Shown in pieces: positions 32,464-43,140 of a stretch of DNA of 64,000 bases. The position numbers and the translations under genes are program-made. Source of the stretch: Pyronema omphalodes (Eukaryota; Ascomycota; Pezizomycetes; Pezizales; Pyronemataceae). The stretch is from assembly GCA_024516155.1 (NCBI GenBank), contig JAJJXM010000034.1:372001-436000 (forward strand), read 5' to 3'. The notes beneath the pieces are model-generated. The model ran no database searches and was not told the DNA's origin. It saw only the letters and a list, made by a program, of their open reading frames with translations. The stretch's first letter is position 1. Every line of letters begins with the position of its first letter.

Positions 32464-34555
32464 ATGCCGTTGCCCAAAGCGATTTTATCACCGACCAGCA
32501 CAAACAAACGCAAATCCGTGGTCTCCGCCGATTCCGAGTCTGCGAAGAAAACGAAGATGTCCGTGGATAAGTCTGCGGCATCACCGGCGGGAGCGGCTAC
32601 TGCTACGACCGGCTCGAGTAAAGAGGCTCCCGGAAAGAAGTGTCATCACTGCCATAATTCTACTAGGCCCATGATCTCTTGTACTCTTATGCGGTCGAAG
32701 GCAAAGAAGAGGGAAAGATGCGCCAAAAGTTTTTGGTGGGCAGCTTGGCTCTCGCTATATTGAATAAATAATAGCTGATGAATTGCAACAGCGAAAATTG
32801 TTTGAAAAAGCATTACAATACCAGCATTGAGGACATTAGAGCCCAGGGCAAAGCGGACCCTTTCAAGATACTCGGCCACGACACAGAGGAAACTTACACT
32901 TGGAAGTGCCCTGTTTGCGACAATAAGTGCAACTGCTACAACCACCGGAGGAAGGAGGACAATAAGGAAGATCAGTTGGCCAAATTTGCTCAGGAAGCTG
33001 GAGTATCAGTGGATACGGTCAAGGACATGGCAGATGACGAAACTCCTCGAGTCGTAGCACAAAAGACGGAGAAGGCAACACCGAAGACAAAGGCTGAGAA
33101 AAAGCCAAAGACTACTGAAAAAAACAAAGAGAAGGCCGATGTTAAGAAACAGAGCGCCAAAAAGGCGGATTCCAAAGAAAAGGCTCAACCTCCAGTTGAT
33201 GGAATGATGACAATGAAGCTCCCATTAGCATCTGGTGCTCCAAAGTCGGGTTTGAAAAAACCCAGAGATGTCGAAGAACCCAACTTTCAGTTTATTATCC
33301 TCGACCAGCCGCTCGAAATTGTCTTTGCACGAATGTAAGCTTCCTCCTGACTACCTCAAGCTCCATCTAATATTTTTAGACGTCTACGGGAGTTTGTCCT
33401 TCGTTTCGAAAGAAAAATCAACCTTATCCCTAAATACATGCGAATTATCAATGATCCGAACTCTCAATGGAGCGATCTCACCTACAAGAACCTGATCATC
33501 AGTCTTATGTCCATAATACAATCCGACGATAACCCTCCTGTCAATCCCCACCTCGCCTTGGAAGCTGTTAAAGCGATCCGAGCTGCCCCTCCGGATGACC
33601 CATCAATCTGGACCATTACTACCGAGTTTCTGTCCACAGAGTCTGAGCTCGAGCCAATGCAGGACATCGAAAGCAACGATGCCTACAAGCTCGATATTGT
33701 AAACTGGCTTGCTGAACTCACTCTACGTACTTCTACTCTCCGCAAACAAATCGACGATGGTCTTGTAACAGAGAAGAAGAACCACCAAGCCATGATCGAT
33801 GAGACCAAACGTCTCAAGCTCGGTTTGTACCCTTACCCTTGATATTTTGTACCAATCAGCTTACATAAATAGAATGGGAGGAGCTTCGTACCGCCCTTCA
33901 AAAAGAACGTCTCACGATCCCCGCCACCGGAAAAGCCGAATTCGAAGCTCGGTACACCGCCGCACAGCAGGCAAACAAATCCTTGATTCTTGCTGCCGAG
34001 TCTCGGGAATGGTACGCCAACCGAAAGCTTGGACCTAGAACTTCACATCTTGGCACTGATACCTTGGGAAATAACTACTGGTTATTCCTTCAGCGTGATA
34101 GGAAGGAAGAGGACTGGGGCAACTGGGTGGTTGTCGAGAAAGGAAATGACTTGCCTCACCCATTGGGCAAGATTCCGCCACCCCCCAGTATGCCGAGTGA
34201 TAATGGGATGGATATCGATGCTCCCGAGGTTCCCCAGCCTGATGATGAGGAAACTATCGCTGCGAGAGTCTGGTATTGTCTTGATACGGCAGAGGATGTG
34301 AAGAAGGCTGCCGATTGGATCAAGTGCAAGGGAGATACCGCAATTTATTGGCAGGAGGTTTTGAAGCAATCAAGGCCAATGACCCCTGTCAGCAGTGTAC
34401 CGGTATCTCCTATGAGCCCTAGTAGGAAGTTACTAGACAGTGTTAGGGCTGTAAAGAAGAGGGATGAGGAGGTAACGAAGGATAAGTATATGCCTTTGGT
34501 TGATAAGCTAAAGAAGATTTCCAGCTACATGGGATGGTGGGAAGAAAACTGTTAG
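32464..34555 (+). CDS. CDCA7-like zinc-finger protein with DDT/WHIM-like region (fungal CDCA7F type)
   Basis: Four exons: 32464-32735, 32792-33334, 33380-33822, 33873-34555, giving 646 residues. The N-terminus is Ser/Lys-rich. A zf-4CXXC_R1 domain follows: KKCHHCHNSTRPMISC (C60, C63, C73), then RCAKSFCENC (C86, C91, C94) across intron 1, and WKCPVCDNKCNCYNHRR (C130, C133, C137, C139). A Lys-rich stretch (170-235) leads into ILDQPLEIVFARIRLREFVLRFE, DDT-like. The C-terminal part shows LGTDTLGNNYWLF, like the WHIM/WSD motif of chromatin remodeller subunits. In animals CDCA7 recruits the remodeller HELLS for DNA methylation. Fungal homologues with this zinc finger co-occur with DNA methyltransferases. 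Function here is inferred from domains. Confidence 0.88.
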
Positions 34556-35105
34556 ATGAAGTAAAGTAAAACTTAGGGGGCGATTTTCCAGCGGATACCC
34601 TGAAATAGGAGCGAGATACGATTACAGACAATATACACTGTACACATAGTATTGATATTCTTTTTTTCCCTCTTTTTTTTCTTTTTTTTTTGGTCGCGTA
34701 CGGGGATATTTTCTTTCTTGGATTCTGAGGGAGGCTGCTCTGTAAATGTATGACTGCTTTGATGTTTGCTTTTAGGTTTTTGATATTGAGGCTTTTCGTT
34801 TTTTATGATACCGGGTGTATTAATATCGGGTGATTGTTGGATGGGTTTTGGAAGATACGGATTGTGGGGAATAGATAGATATCATGAGGAGTTCAATACG
34901 ATTACTGCTATAAAAAGTCACCTAGTATTCTCGGGGTCTCCAAATAGACCTTCCTGCAGGCCCATTTTTAGCATACTCAAAATCCCACAGTGAGAAGTAA
35001 CATGTCTCGGGAAGTTGACAATGCCATGAACAGCACGTAAACATGTGATTTAACTCCATACAAAACAATACACAAGAGAAATAACATATACTTATATTCC
35101 ACCTA
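34556..35105. other. 3' intergenic spacer
   Basis: AT-rich, with T runs near 34660-34690 that may belong to CDCA7-like transcript termination. No gene was seen. Confidence 0.45.
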
Positions 35106-35588
35106 TCAGAATCCCACAGCACAAACTGGATGCCTGAGGACATATGGAAACCTCTTAATATAAACCTTAGTAGTAGTTCTCAACACCATATTCTGACCAA
35201 TTTGACCGATATCATAACCCACAAAAACCACAACAACATAACACCCAAACCTAGCGTACTTCAGACCACTTCTCTTTGTTTCTCGTTGATAAAACCTTCG
35301 AATCATATTGGCTAGTCTTGATCGTATACTTCTACCCTCAATGGCTGCCAGTTGATCTTCAAGATCATGCCAGTGTCCGTATCTTGACATAAAGGCTTTT
35401 AGTAATTCGATGGGCATCAGGAACGGGTTGATGTCAGGTCGGAAAAATAGGTAGTGAAAATATTCTTCTGCGCAGGAAAAGTCGGGGATTAGGGAGTTGA
35501 TTTCTTCGAGTGTGAGCTGCTTGGGTGTCTCTCCAGCGGGCCCGCTGCCGGGAGGTTGGTTGGATGAATAGATTGACGCAGCGCTCAT
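35106..35588 (-). CDS. hypothetical protein, 160 residues
   Basis: An open frame with a reasonable ATG. It has a polar, Ser/Pro/Gly-rich start, then an acidic/amphipathic helical segment (LTLEEINSLIPDFSCAEEYF, about 26-45), ending with a short hydrophobic stretch (CYVVVVFVGYDIG, about 116-128) that could be one membrane segment. I recognise no family. The C-terminal 30 residues may be read-through if an intron is missed. It lies between two convergent or co-directed genes with an AT-rich context, so it could also be a chance frame. Confidence 0.4.
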   Translation of the reverse strand: MSAASIYSSNQPPGSGPAGETPKQLTLEEINSLIPDFSCAEEYFHYLFFRPDINPFLMPIELLKAFMSRYGHWHDLEDQLAAIEGRSIRSRLANMIRRFYQRETKRSGLKYARFGCYVVVVFVGYDIGQIGQNMVLRTTTKVYIKRFPYVLRHPVCAVGF

Positions 35589-36225
35589 GTTGGATTTGGT
35601 GATGCGGGGGCGGCCTGGAGGCTATAGAGATGTTGATTATGAGGATTGACCGTGAATTGTACCGGTAGAGTGGAATGGCACCAGTAGATGGAATCAATAT
35701 TGGATTGCTCCTATTTTAGGCTTGGCATAGGAAAAGTTGGCCTTATTTGGTTCATAATTAAACCCGCAGAAGGGATCAGTTCGATTGTGTAAGATATTTC
35801 GTCGAGCTGTGTTAATCCCTTCAGAATTCCTAATTAAATCCAGTGGTCACATATCTCTTGACGATTATGAATTCGACACCATTGTGATTTCCTTAACTCA
35901 ACATATTTCATACTGAACTCTTTAGACTTTTTAAACAAGCTTTATAGGATCTTTAAGATTACCCACCCCACATTCTACATTCCACAATTCAAATTGGAAT
36001 ATTTCATTTGATGTGACTATTGAGTCTTGGATCTGTTCCAATATGAAAATAAATACACCAAGCAATTGATAAAACAATTCTTTTGGTCATAACCTATCAT
36101 AACAATCATAAAAAAGAAAAAGGCCAGCTATCTACACAGTATCCAGTAGCCAAAGCATCGAATCTATCAATGCATCAAACACAAAACCATCTCCTTCCCA
36201 GAACTTTTCCTTCCTTTTTTAACGC
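35589..36225. other. AT-rich spacer
   Basis: No recognisable gene or tandem repeat. It lies downstream of the transporter stop codon on the opposite side of the hypothetical ORF. Confidence 0.5.
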
Positions 36226-38206
36226 CTACAAAGTGTACAAGAAATCCGGTCTCATATCACCCATCATCTCAATCTCTTTTGCAGTCTTGCCCTTAACCCA
36301 ATGATCTCTTTCTCCATTTCTTCGCTTGGTGTTCTCGCGTTTAAGGAGATAGTAGTTAAGGACTGAACCACCGAATAATCCAATTGTAAGGTACCCGACA
36401 ACTATGGAGTGGCCGAGGGTGTAGTGAGGTGCGTCTTTGACTGGGTAGACATTTGCAGCTACAATTCCGTTGAGGTTACCCCATCCTATTTGAAAATTAC
36501 AGTTAGCCTGCTGCTGGGTTATAAAAAGGGGATCAAAAAACAAAGACTTACCAATAACGAATCCAAGGGTAACTCCACGCTTGTAAACACCCTCAACATT
36601 ATTGGAAACCCAAGTAATGGTATTACAAATAGCAGGATAAATCCCCAGAGCTCCCAAGAATGTCGCAGCATAAGAAAGCGCCGGATTCTTGCCTCTAGAT
36701 CCAAGAAGAATACAGAATCCAATAATTCCTATAACAGAAGTACAGATGTTATAGATTCCTCGCTTGTTAGTTCTATCCGACCATAATCCAACAACGATAG
36801 TCAGGATACAAGCCGCAGCATAAGGCGGAACCGAGAGCAACTGAGCGCGAGTTGTCGAGTACCCAAGATCCTTAATAATCGAAGGAAGGAACAAAGCAAA
36901 AGCGTATAAAGCTCCGTCAACTCCCATATAAATGACTGAACCAGTCCAAGTTTTCCAATCTTTAACAGACTGCCAGAAAAACTCCATCTTGAAATCCTCA
37001 GAAGCCGAAGCACCACCAGAAGATTGCTGGTCATCCCTAAGTCTTCTCAAGACACGCTGTCTATCCTGCTCACTCAAAAACTTCGCATCATCGGGGAAAT
37101 CATTCACCATCCAAAAACTGATGATTCCAACAACGACAGTCGCAAGTCCTTCGATGATGAAAATCCAAGCCCATCCTTTAAGACCCGCAATCCCATTCAT
37201 CTGGGAAATTGCAGCAGCAAGAAGACCTCCAAAAGATCCTGAGACTGCAGCGGCAGAAAAGAAGACAGCCGCACGAACTCCTAGTTCTCGGCGCTTGTAC
37301 CAGCAGGATAGGTAGTAGTTGACACCGGGGTAGAGACCGGCTTCGGCGAGTCCTAGGAACATTCGCGCTACCATCATTTGAGGGTAGTTTTTGCAGAAGC
37401 CCATGCCGAGCATACAGAGACCGCAGATTGTGACAATGATAGGGAGGTAGATACTCGGACGCATGAGCTTTAGGAGTGTGTTGGAGATTGGCTCGAAGAC
37501 GACGCAGGCAACGAAGAAGATTGTGAGACTGCGGAAGAAGCCATGTTAGAAGACGTCGTTAGAGCTTTGAAGGGGAATTCCAGTATATCTGAAAGAAAAG
37601 TAGACAGGAAGACAAAGTAGGTGGTGATTTTCGAGGATTATTTGAAGGGATAGAGAAAATTGAAGTAGAATGACAGGAGTAATTCGAGGAGGAAGTAAAG
37701 TTGATGATTAAGGTGAGAAATAATGATGTGCAAAGCTTTAGCTTACCAGGCATTGTACTGTCCCTGGGTCATGTTAAGATCATCAATAAGACCCTCAATC
37801 TTTGCATTTCCAATATTTGTTCCTACCCAATTGTCAGTACCATGCAAGTTAAAACGTGCGTAACCACACAGCTGGGTCCAGGGACCCTTGCACCACGTGC
37901 TCTGGCGTCAAAATGGTAATCAAGACGCCATGAGATAAGGCCACTGCGAGATTGTGGTGGTGGGAAACTTACGGTCTAAGAAATTGAACAAGTACAACAA
38001 ACATAACCATGGAATTAGTTTGTAGTCAAGCTTTCGTACCAAGTTGCGGTCCTGTTTCGTTAGCTATTTTGTTTATGCTGAACTGAAACATATAATGGGT
38101 AACTCACGATTTTCTCTCGCTCTTCAAATGATAATCCTGCATCAGGATCTTCAATCTCTTGTGACTTCACGTCCACCTTGTCATCTACCGAAGATTGGTC
38201 CTCCAT
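36226..38206 (-). CDS. Dal5-family MFS permease (anion:cation symporter type)
   Basis: Five exons in coding order: 38206-38108, 38051-37973, 37822-37747, 37528-36552, 36485-36226, giving 496 residues. It has a 35-residue acidic cytosolic head, then LVRKLDYKLIPWLCLLYLFNFLDRTNIGNA, the hallmark TM1 and loop of the allantoate/nicotinate/pantothenate permease group. Next come QYNACLTIFFVACVVFEPISN, GFCKNYPQMMVARMFLGLAEAGLYPG, SFGGLLAAAISQMNG, the central loop, SVPPYAAACILTIVVGLWSDR, and ALGIYPAICNTITWVSNNVEG. About 12 membrane segments are expected at the plasma membrane. The substrate is probably an organic anion or vitamin-like compound but is not readable. Intron 4 is 66 bp without a stop, so retention would add 22 residues in frame. 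Intron 3 is long (218 bp). Confidence 0.93.
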
Positions 38207-40401
38207 TGTTACTGTAGTTTCCAGCAAGAACTCGCCTTGTTATTTTTTGTAATGGGAGTTATATGAGTGGTCGTCGTTGTTGTCGGCCCTGTAGAACTGT
38301 AAAGGTGACGGGCAAGTGATACTTTATACAAAGTCTGGATATGGCAAATTCCATTTTTCACCGATCTTATCCAATACTGAAAGTGCCTCTATGAACACCA
38401 TGTATCCTGACTTTCAAAGGATGCAAAGCTTAGAGAAGTACATTGGATTAATCGAAAATCTTCCTAGAAAGCAATGCATAGGTGCTGCAAAACGGGAAGG
38501 TCATCACAAAGAAGCTTAATCAAGCGGGGACCATGGCTTAGATAGCTTCTAATATTGGTGGGTAATTTGCTGGTAGCGAGACGGCGATATGCTCAATAGG
38601 AAAGGATTCCATTCGTGTAGGATGGCAGCGTTCAAGATCTCCAACACTGCATATTGCGCCATTAGCACTGGTGAAACACCATTTTTACCCTGTAAATATG
38701 GTACCATGGGCGCTTGTATGTAGAACACCATCTGCGTAATGTTGATCTCCATGTTGTATCTATGTCGAGACTTATGGTGCCTATATTTTACCATGAACTT
38801 CATCCGTTGTTGACCGCCCGCCTAAAATCACGCAACTGTGGTATTCACCGCATGGCCCAGTCGGGATGATCCGGAATCGCCCAAAGGGTTCACCGCCAAT
38901 ACAACGTGCCGCCCATCGTCTCGTGCCAAGAGAGAAGTACTCACGTGACTATACCCTATTCTGTCAGATGCGCAGCGCTATGGAAAAATTAAGGATTAGC
39001 TCGAGGCTAAGCTTTCTCATCTTCTCATCGACACCCCCACACTCCCCTACACCCTATGTACATACGAACTTTTTCAACGTTTGCTAGTGCGAGCCGAGAT
39101 TTATGCAAAGAACTAAAATAGCTACTTAATCTCATAGAGGTAATGATTTTCTGTAAAGAAAAAAATTAGATATGTATAGATAAGCACCTTGGCATTGATA
39201 TAAGGCAACGGATTGATTATTCGGTTTTGTTGTGTTATTATCAAGCAATTTTGCAGTGGAAGTTATTCTACGGCTGTCTCCGAGTATCATCCTGATAATT
39301 TTCTTAATAAACAATGGATGTGAGTTTTCCTAGAATAACTCCGATAAGACAAACACTTTCAGTAATGCCAATAAACGAAAATCATGTGAAGAAATTTAAA
39401 GACATCTCATTACGTAGAATAGAACAGGTCAAAAAAATAAATCTTAAGATATACTATCAAAGGCAATTGACATGTCAATTTGAAATAGTGTATATAGAAA
39501 AAGCATTTTGGTTCAAGACGGACGAGTGGAAAACTTCCCAGAATGCTATAGCAACGCTTTTGCCACTGAATTTTTTCAGCAAACGCGATCAAAAATTGGT
39601 TCGGAATTTCTATAATAATTGATATGTAGTGTCTCTGACCCCCATGGCTTTGTAATTCATAGTTAAAACTCTTAATCGATAAGTTAGTGGCGGTGGGCGC
39701 ACTGATGGAGTCGCGGATGTTTTTATGATAGGCCCGAATAGCGCAACGGGAAGTGCTCTAGTCTCTCACCGTTCAGCAAGCGACCGCCGACGCAAGGCCT
39801 AAGCCGAAGCTTTAATGTAGCTCGGTCCTTCCCGAAGACTAGCTTGGGCGGACCACTTCGGATTTGTTTTTTCCGTGTTTCGGATAAAAGCACTGTGAGA
39901 TGGCTTGGCTTCTCTGATTTCTAATTCAGGACTAAAGTGCTTTGGGTTAGATATAGATCGATGACCTCTGATGTCATGATGCAGTAAAATAGGTCGCGTT
40001 TGCCAAAGCTTTCCCGAAACGCGTTTCTGAAGACGCGTGCTGTGGTTTGATTTAATTTGATATTATAATGATTTTATATCGCCAGATGCCGTAGTTTTTA
40101 TAACCATGATACTGAGCTGTACATGATTTTTGAATGAAATGTGAACAGCTCTTAAATATAAGTAATGCCATGAATGAAAAGTATTTTGTCTGTGTCCTTG
40201 CAGCTAGCAGTATTTCTCCAGCGGCCGGCAAACTGAAGTTTCTGAACAGCGGACAAATAGAGCATTCTATCCTGGCCAACCCGCATCAGAAGATATGACT
40301 ATAACAGCATTAGGAAAAACATCTGGCGTGCCGACATGATCAAGTAGCGACCACTACCGCGTCAATTCCTTTCTCTTCTTTACATTTTGAATTCGAACAG
40401 T

Positions 40402-40450
40402 GTTGAAGTGCGCCTAAGTCCAAGTGATTAGGGTGTATGGTGGAGGATGG
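40402..40450 (+). repeat. imperfect direct repeat, copy A
   Basis: GTTGAAGTGCGCCTAAG, then a diverged GGTGGAGGATGGCA. It matches 40788-40835 with indels, about 390 bp apart. It could be the remains of short terminal repeats. Confidence 0.55.
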
Positions 40451-40787
40451 CACTAGCCGCTATATGTACCTTTCTGTAGAAGATTTACGTTCTTCGCCCG
40501 AAAATATCCACACATATATCTCCACCTCCACTTTTCTCGCCTGAATTCAGTCATTTTCACAAACAGAGCAAGACAACTATTGTCAACCCACGCACTCCTT
40601 CATATATGTTCTTCATGATTCAACACTGAAAAAGAACAAGACAGCCATCTGCAACATTGCAATACAGTCAACTTAATCAATAGACTTCTCCACAATCACG
40701 CAACGGATACTATGGCTTCACCAAATCTTGCAACCATTGCTCATCATCGATAAAACATCTATAATTAAACCACCTTGGTTCCCAACT

Positions 40788-40835
40788 GTCGAAGTGCGCC
40801 TAAGACTCTAGTGCCTAGATGGAGGTTGGCAGTAT
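40788..40835 (+). repeat. imperfect direct repeat, copy B
   Basis: GTCGAAGTGCGCCTAAG, then ATGGAGGTTGGCA. It lies about 70 bp before the left target duplication of the hAT element. Confidence 0.55.
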
Positions 40836-40901
40836 GTTCCTTAGGCTTATAAGCCCTTGTTTGTTCGTGGTTGTGACTTCTTCACTGACATTACACATAC
40901 G

Positions 40902-42014
40902 TCTGCCACCAGACATCCCAACCGTATAGCCAGTTTACCGGGTAAACTCGTAAACCAGGTAAACTGAACTGATAATTCACAGTTAGTTGATGCAGTTTTG
41001 GTGTCCCGGATACGCAGTTGGTTCAGTTTTAAGGGTTCCATAGAACCAGGTAACTGCAGTGCACTGATTGAACTGACTCGGTAAACAGTTTACTGATTGT
41101 CAGATACAAACCAGTTTAACCACCTCGTTGACTACTGCGCAGAAGAATAAACAGCCGAACCCATGCATGGAGGATAATAGACAGCCAAACAGGTGCAAAT
41201 ATTGTACCGAAACCTCGTTTGAACGCACCTCTGCTGGCCTGGATCCTCCTATATATCTCGCCTAGACTATTTTCTCTTGACCTACAGAACTCAACCATAC
41301 CTTACACTGCCATTTCTCTCCAACAACCTACAATGAGTTCTGTTACCAACGGCCTCTTCTCTATACCACCTGGCTTCAATACCCCGCTAGAACCTCAACA
41401 AGGCTCTGAAGATACGGCAACAGGTATCCCCACTCAGCCGGACGAGTATGTTGATTACTGTGCGCTGAGACTGGAGGCAGCACTTAAGGATGGTCCTTGT
41501 GCCATTAAGTGGTGGTGTGAGCCCCGGCAGCGGGCCAGGTTCCCCAAACTTTGCAAAACGGCTGTTGAAGTACTGCTGTCTATTCCCGCAATGAGCGCTG
41601 AGCCCGAGCGGCTGTTTTTCGAATGCAAGAAAATCATTATATCGGACCTTCATTCGATGCAGGCAGACACTCTGGAGGGCATTGAGGGCCTCAAAGAGCT
41701 TCAATCGTAGGCGTCAGTTGTTATTTCTGAGGACCAAATTAGGGTCGAATTTTGTTATGTATGCACTGAATAATATTTATTGCCCCTTAATAAACCAGTT
41801 CCACTGGACAAACCAGTTTTGGCAGTTTTAAACAGTTCACCTGGTTTGCCAAGCCTTGGATTCAGTTAACTGGTTTTCGCAGTTTAACCAGTTTATATTA
41901 CTGACAGTAAACTGAACTGGGTCGCCGTACAGTTCTCATATTCCAACAGTCCGTACAGTCCGTTTTGGCCGTCATTTTAAACTGGTTTGTACGACTGGGA
42001 GGTCTGTCTGCCAC
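40902..42014. mobile_element. hAT-type transposon derivative with 8-bp target duplication
   Basis: The element spans 40910-42006 (1097 bp) with identical flanks TCTGCCAC (40902-40909 and 42007-42014), the 8-bp duplication expected of hAT insertion. Ends are imperfect inverted repeats of about 28 bp: left starts CAGACATCCCAACCGTA, right in reverse complement starts CAGACCTCCCAGTCGTA, both continuing to CCAGTTTA. Subterminal zones on both sides are packed with AACCAGTTTA / AAACTGGTT words in both orientations, like hAT transposase-binding motifs. The interior encodes only the C-terminal dimerisation part of a transposase. It is therefore an internally deleted, non-autonomous copy, and the perfect duplication suggests recent insertion. 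Confidence 0.92.
41333..41710 (+). pseudogene. hAT transposase remnant (C-terminal dimerisation domain)
   Basis: A frame of 125 codons from ATG 41333, open further upstream to 41219. Residues 38-125 match the hAT C-terminal dimerisation region: DEYVDYCALR, IKWWCEPRQRARFPKLCKTAVEVLLSIPAMSAEPERLF, then DSL-type helices ending LEGIEGLKELQS. The BED zinc finger and catalytic core are absent. Promoter-proximal sequence and the C-terminal domain appear joined by an internal deletion. The Ser usually following RLF is replaced by Phe (ERLFFECKK). Confidence 0.88.
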
Positions 42015-43140
42015 CTCCACTTTGTTCTCTCTCTGTGTCCTCATGCCTGCCTATAATTATAATGGAGCAGAGAATCTACCAGAGAGACGAACAGGAATAA
42101 CACTGCGCTGTAAACGGCCTGTACAGCTGCCTTAGAGTGGTTAAGACGGTTTTTCGTATGTGATCAAACGCCAAGTTTTTTTTTTCTTCTTTGTGTTTTT
42201 GTTTTTGTTATATTTTATAATACAAATTTCAGTTCATTGAGGTGACTTAGCTAGCGTATGTTTGATACCATATCGACCAAGCAATAATACAAAATCCGAC
42301 AAGCCATATCTTGGTGTAGTAAAAGAAATCTGAACATCGTAGATTACAGGCACTGATTACTCCATATCCACCATTCACTAGATTATGAAAAAACGATACT
42401 GCATCTGGGGTGAAACACTTGTCATTTGTGTGAGTTGGTCAGGTGCGTAATGGTAGTCAACCTAGTATTCGTTAAAGGTCTGACTTTCTCAAAAGCCCAA
42501 CTATATACATACTTCCTCAACACCACCAATACAGCATGCAGCAACAAATGTCCAGAATACACATAGATTGCTGGAACTGAAATAACGTTGTTAATGCGTG
42601 CAAGCATGATTAAGTGGTGTTTGATACAGTTAATAGGGTAGGGAATGGGATGGAATGGAATGAAAAAGATGGGGGTTTGGTTTGACAATGTGATATGATG
42701 ATATGATAATATGTAAAGTGCTTATTGGTTGGAACTTGGGGCACTAGTGAAGTGATTATTTATGCATTAGACCTAAAGTCACTGGTGAAGCCAGAGACCT
42801 AACAATTTATCAAAAATGTACCCTCTGCCATGAACTGACCATTTCAAGCGAGTATGAGGTATAAATAAAGAAATGAATAAAGTCACTGGTGAAGTGATGA
42901 CAATTCATGCATTTTTAGATATTTGAGATACATACCGTTAAATTCGTCATTAATCCATGATCATCAGTTTGAGGTCTATCCAAAAGAAATGCGTAATAAG
43001 CTTCGTAAATACTCCACTCCCGGTTACATCAATAAGGCTAACTACCACAAAGCCCCAAAATACAAAAGATATCATTCGTTGACAATATGAACTGGGTCCA
43101 GCCCTCTGCAACTTGCTATCATCATCCTTCCTATTTCATC
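42015..43140. other. AT-rich spacer 3' of the amine oxidase
   Basis: No gene recognised. The phrase CACTGGTGAAG recurs near 42780 and 42883, and a related CACTAGTGAAGTGA near 42741, suggesting a small degenerate repeat. Confidence 0.5.

Larger units (their letters stand above)
38207..40901. other. AT-rich accessory stretch
   Basis: No recognisable gene. An ORF of 102 codons at 39314-39622 has no known motif and a composition like its surroundings. An imperfect direct repeat beginning GAAGTGCGCCTAAG occurs at 40405 and 40791. Confidence 0.55.
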
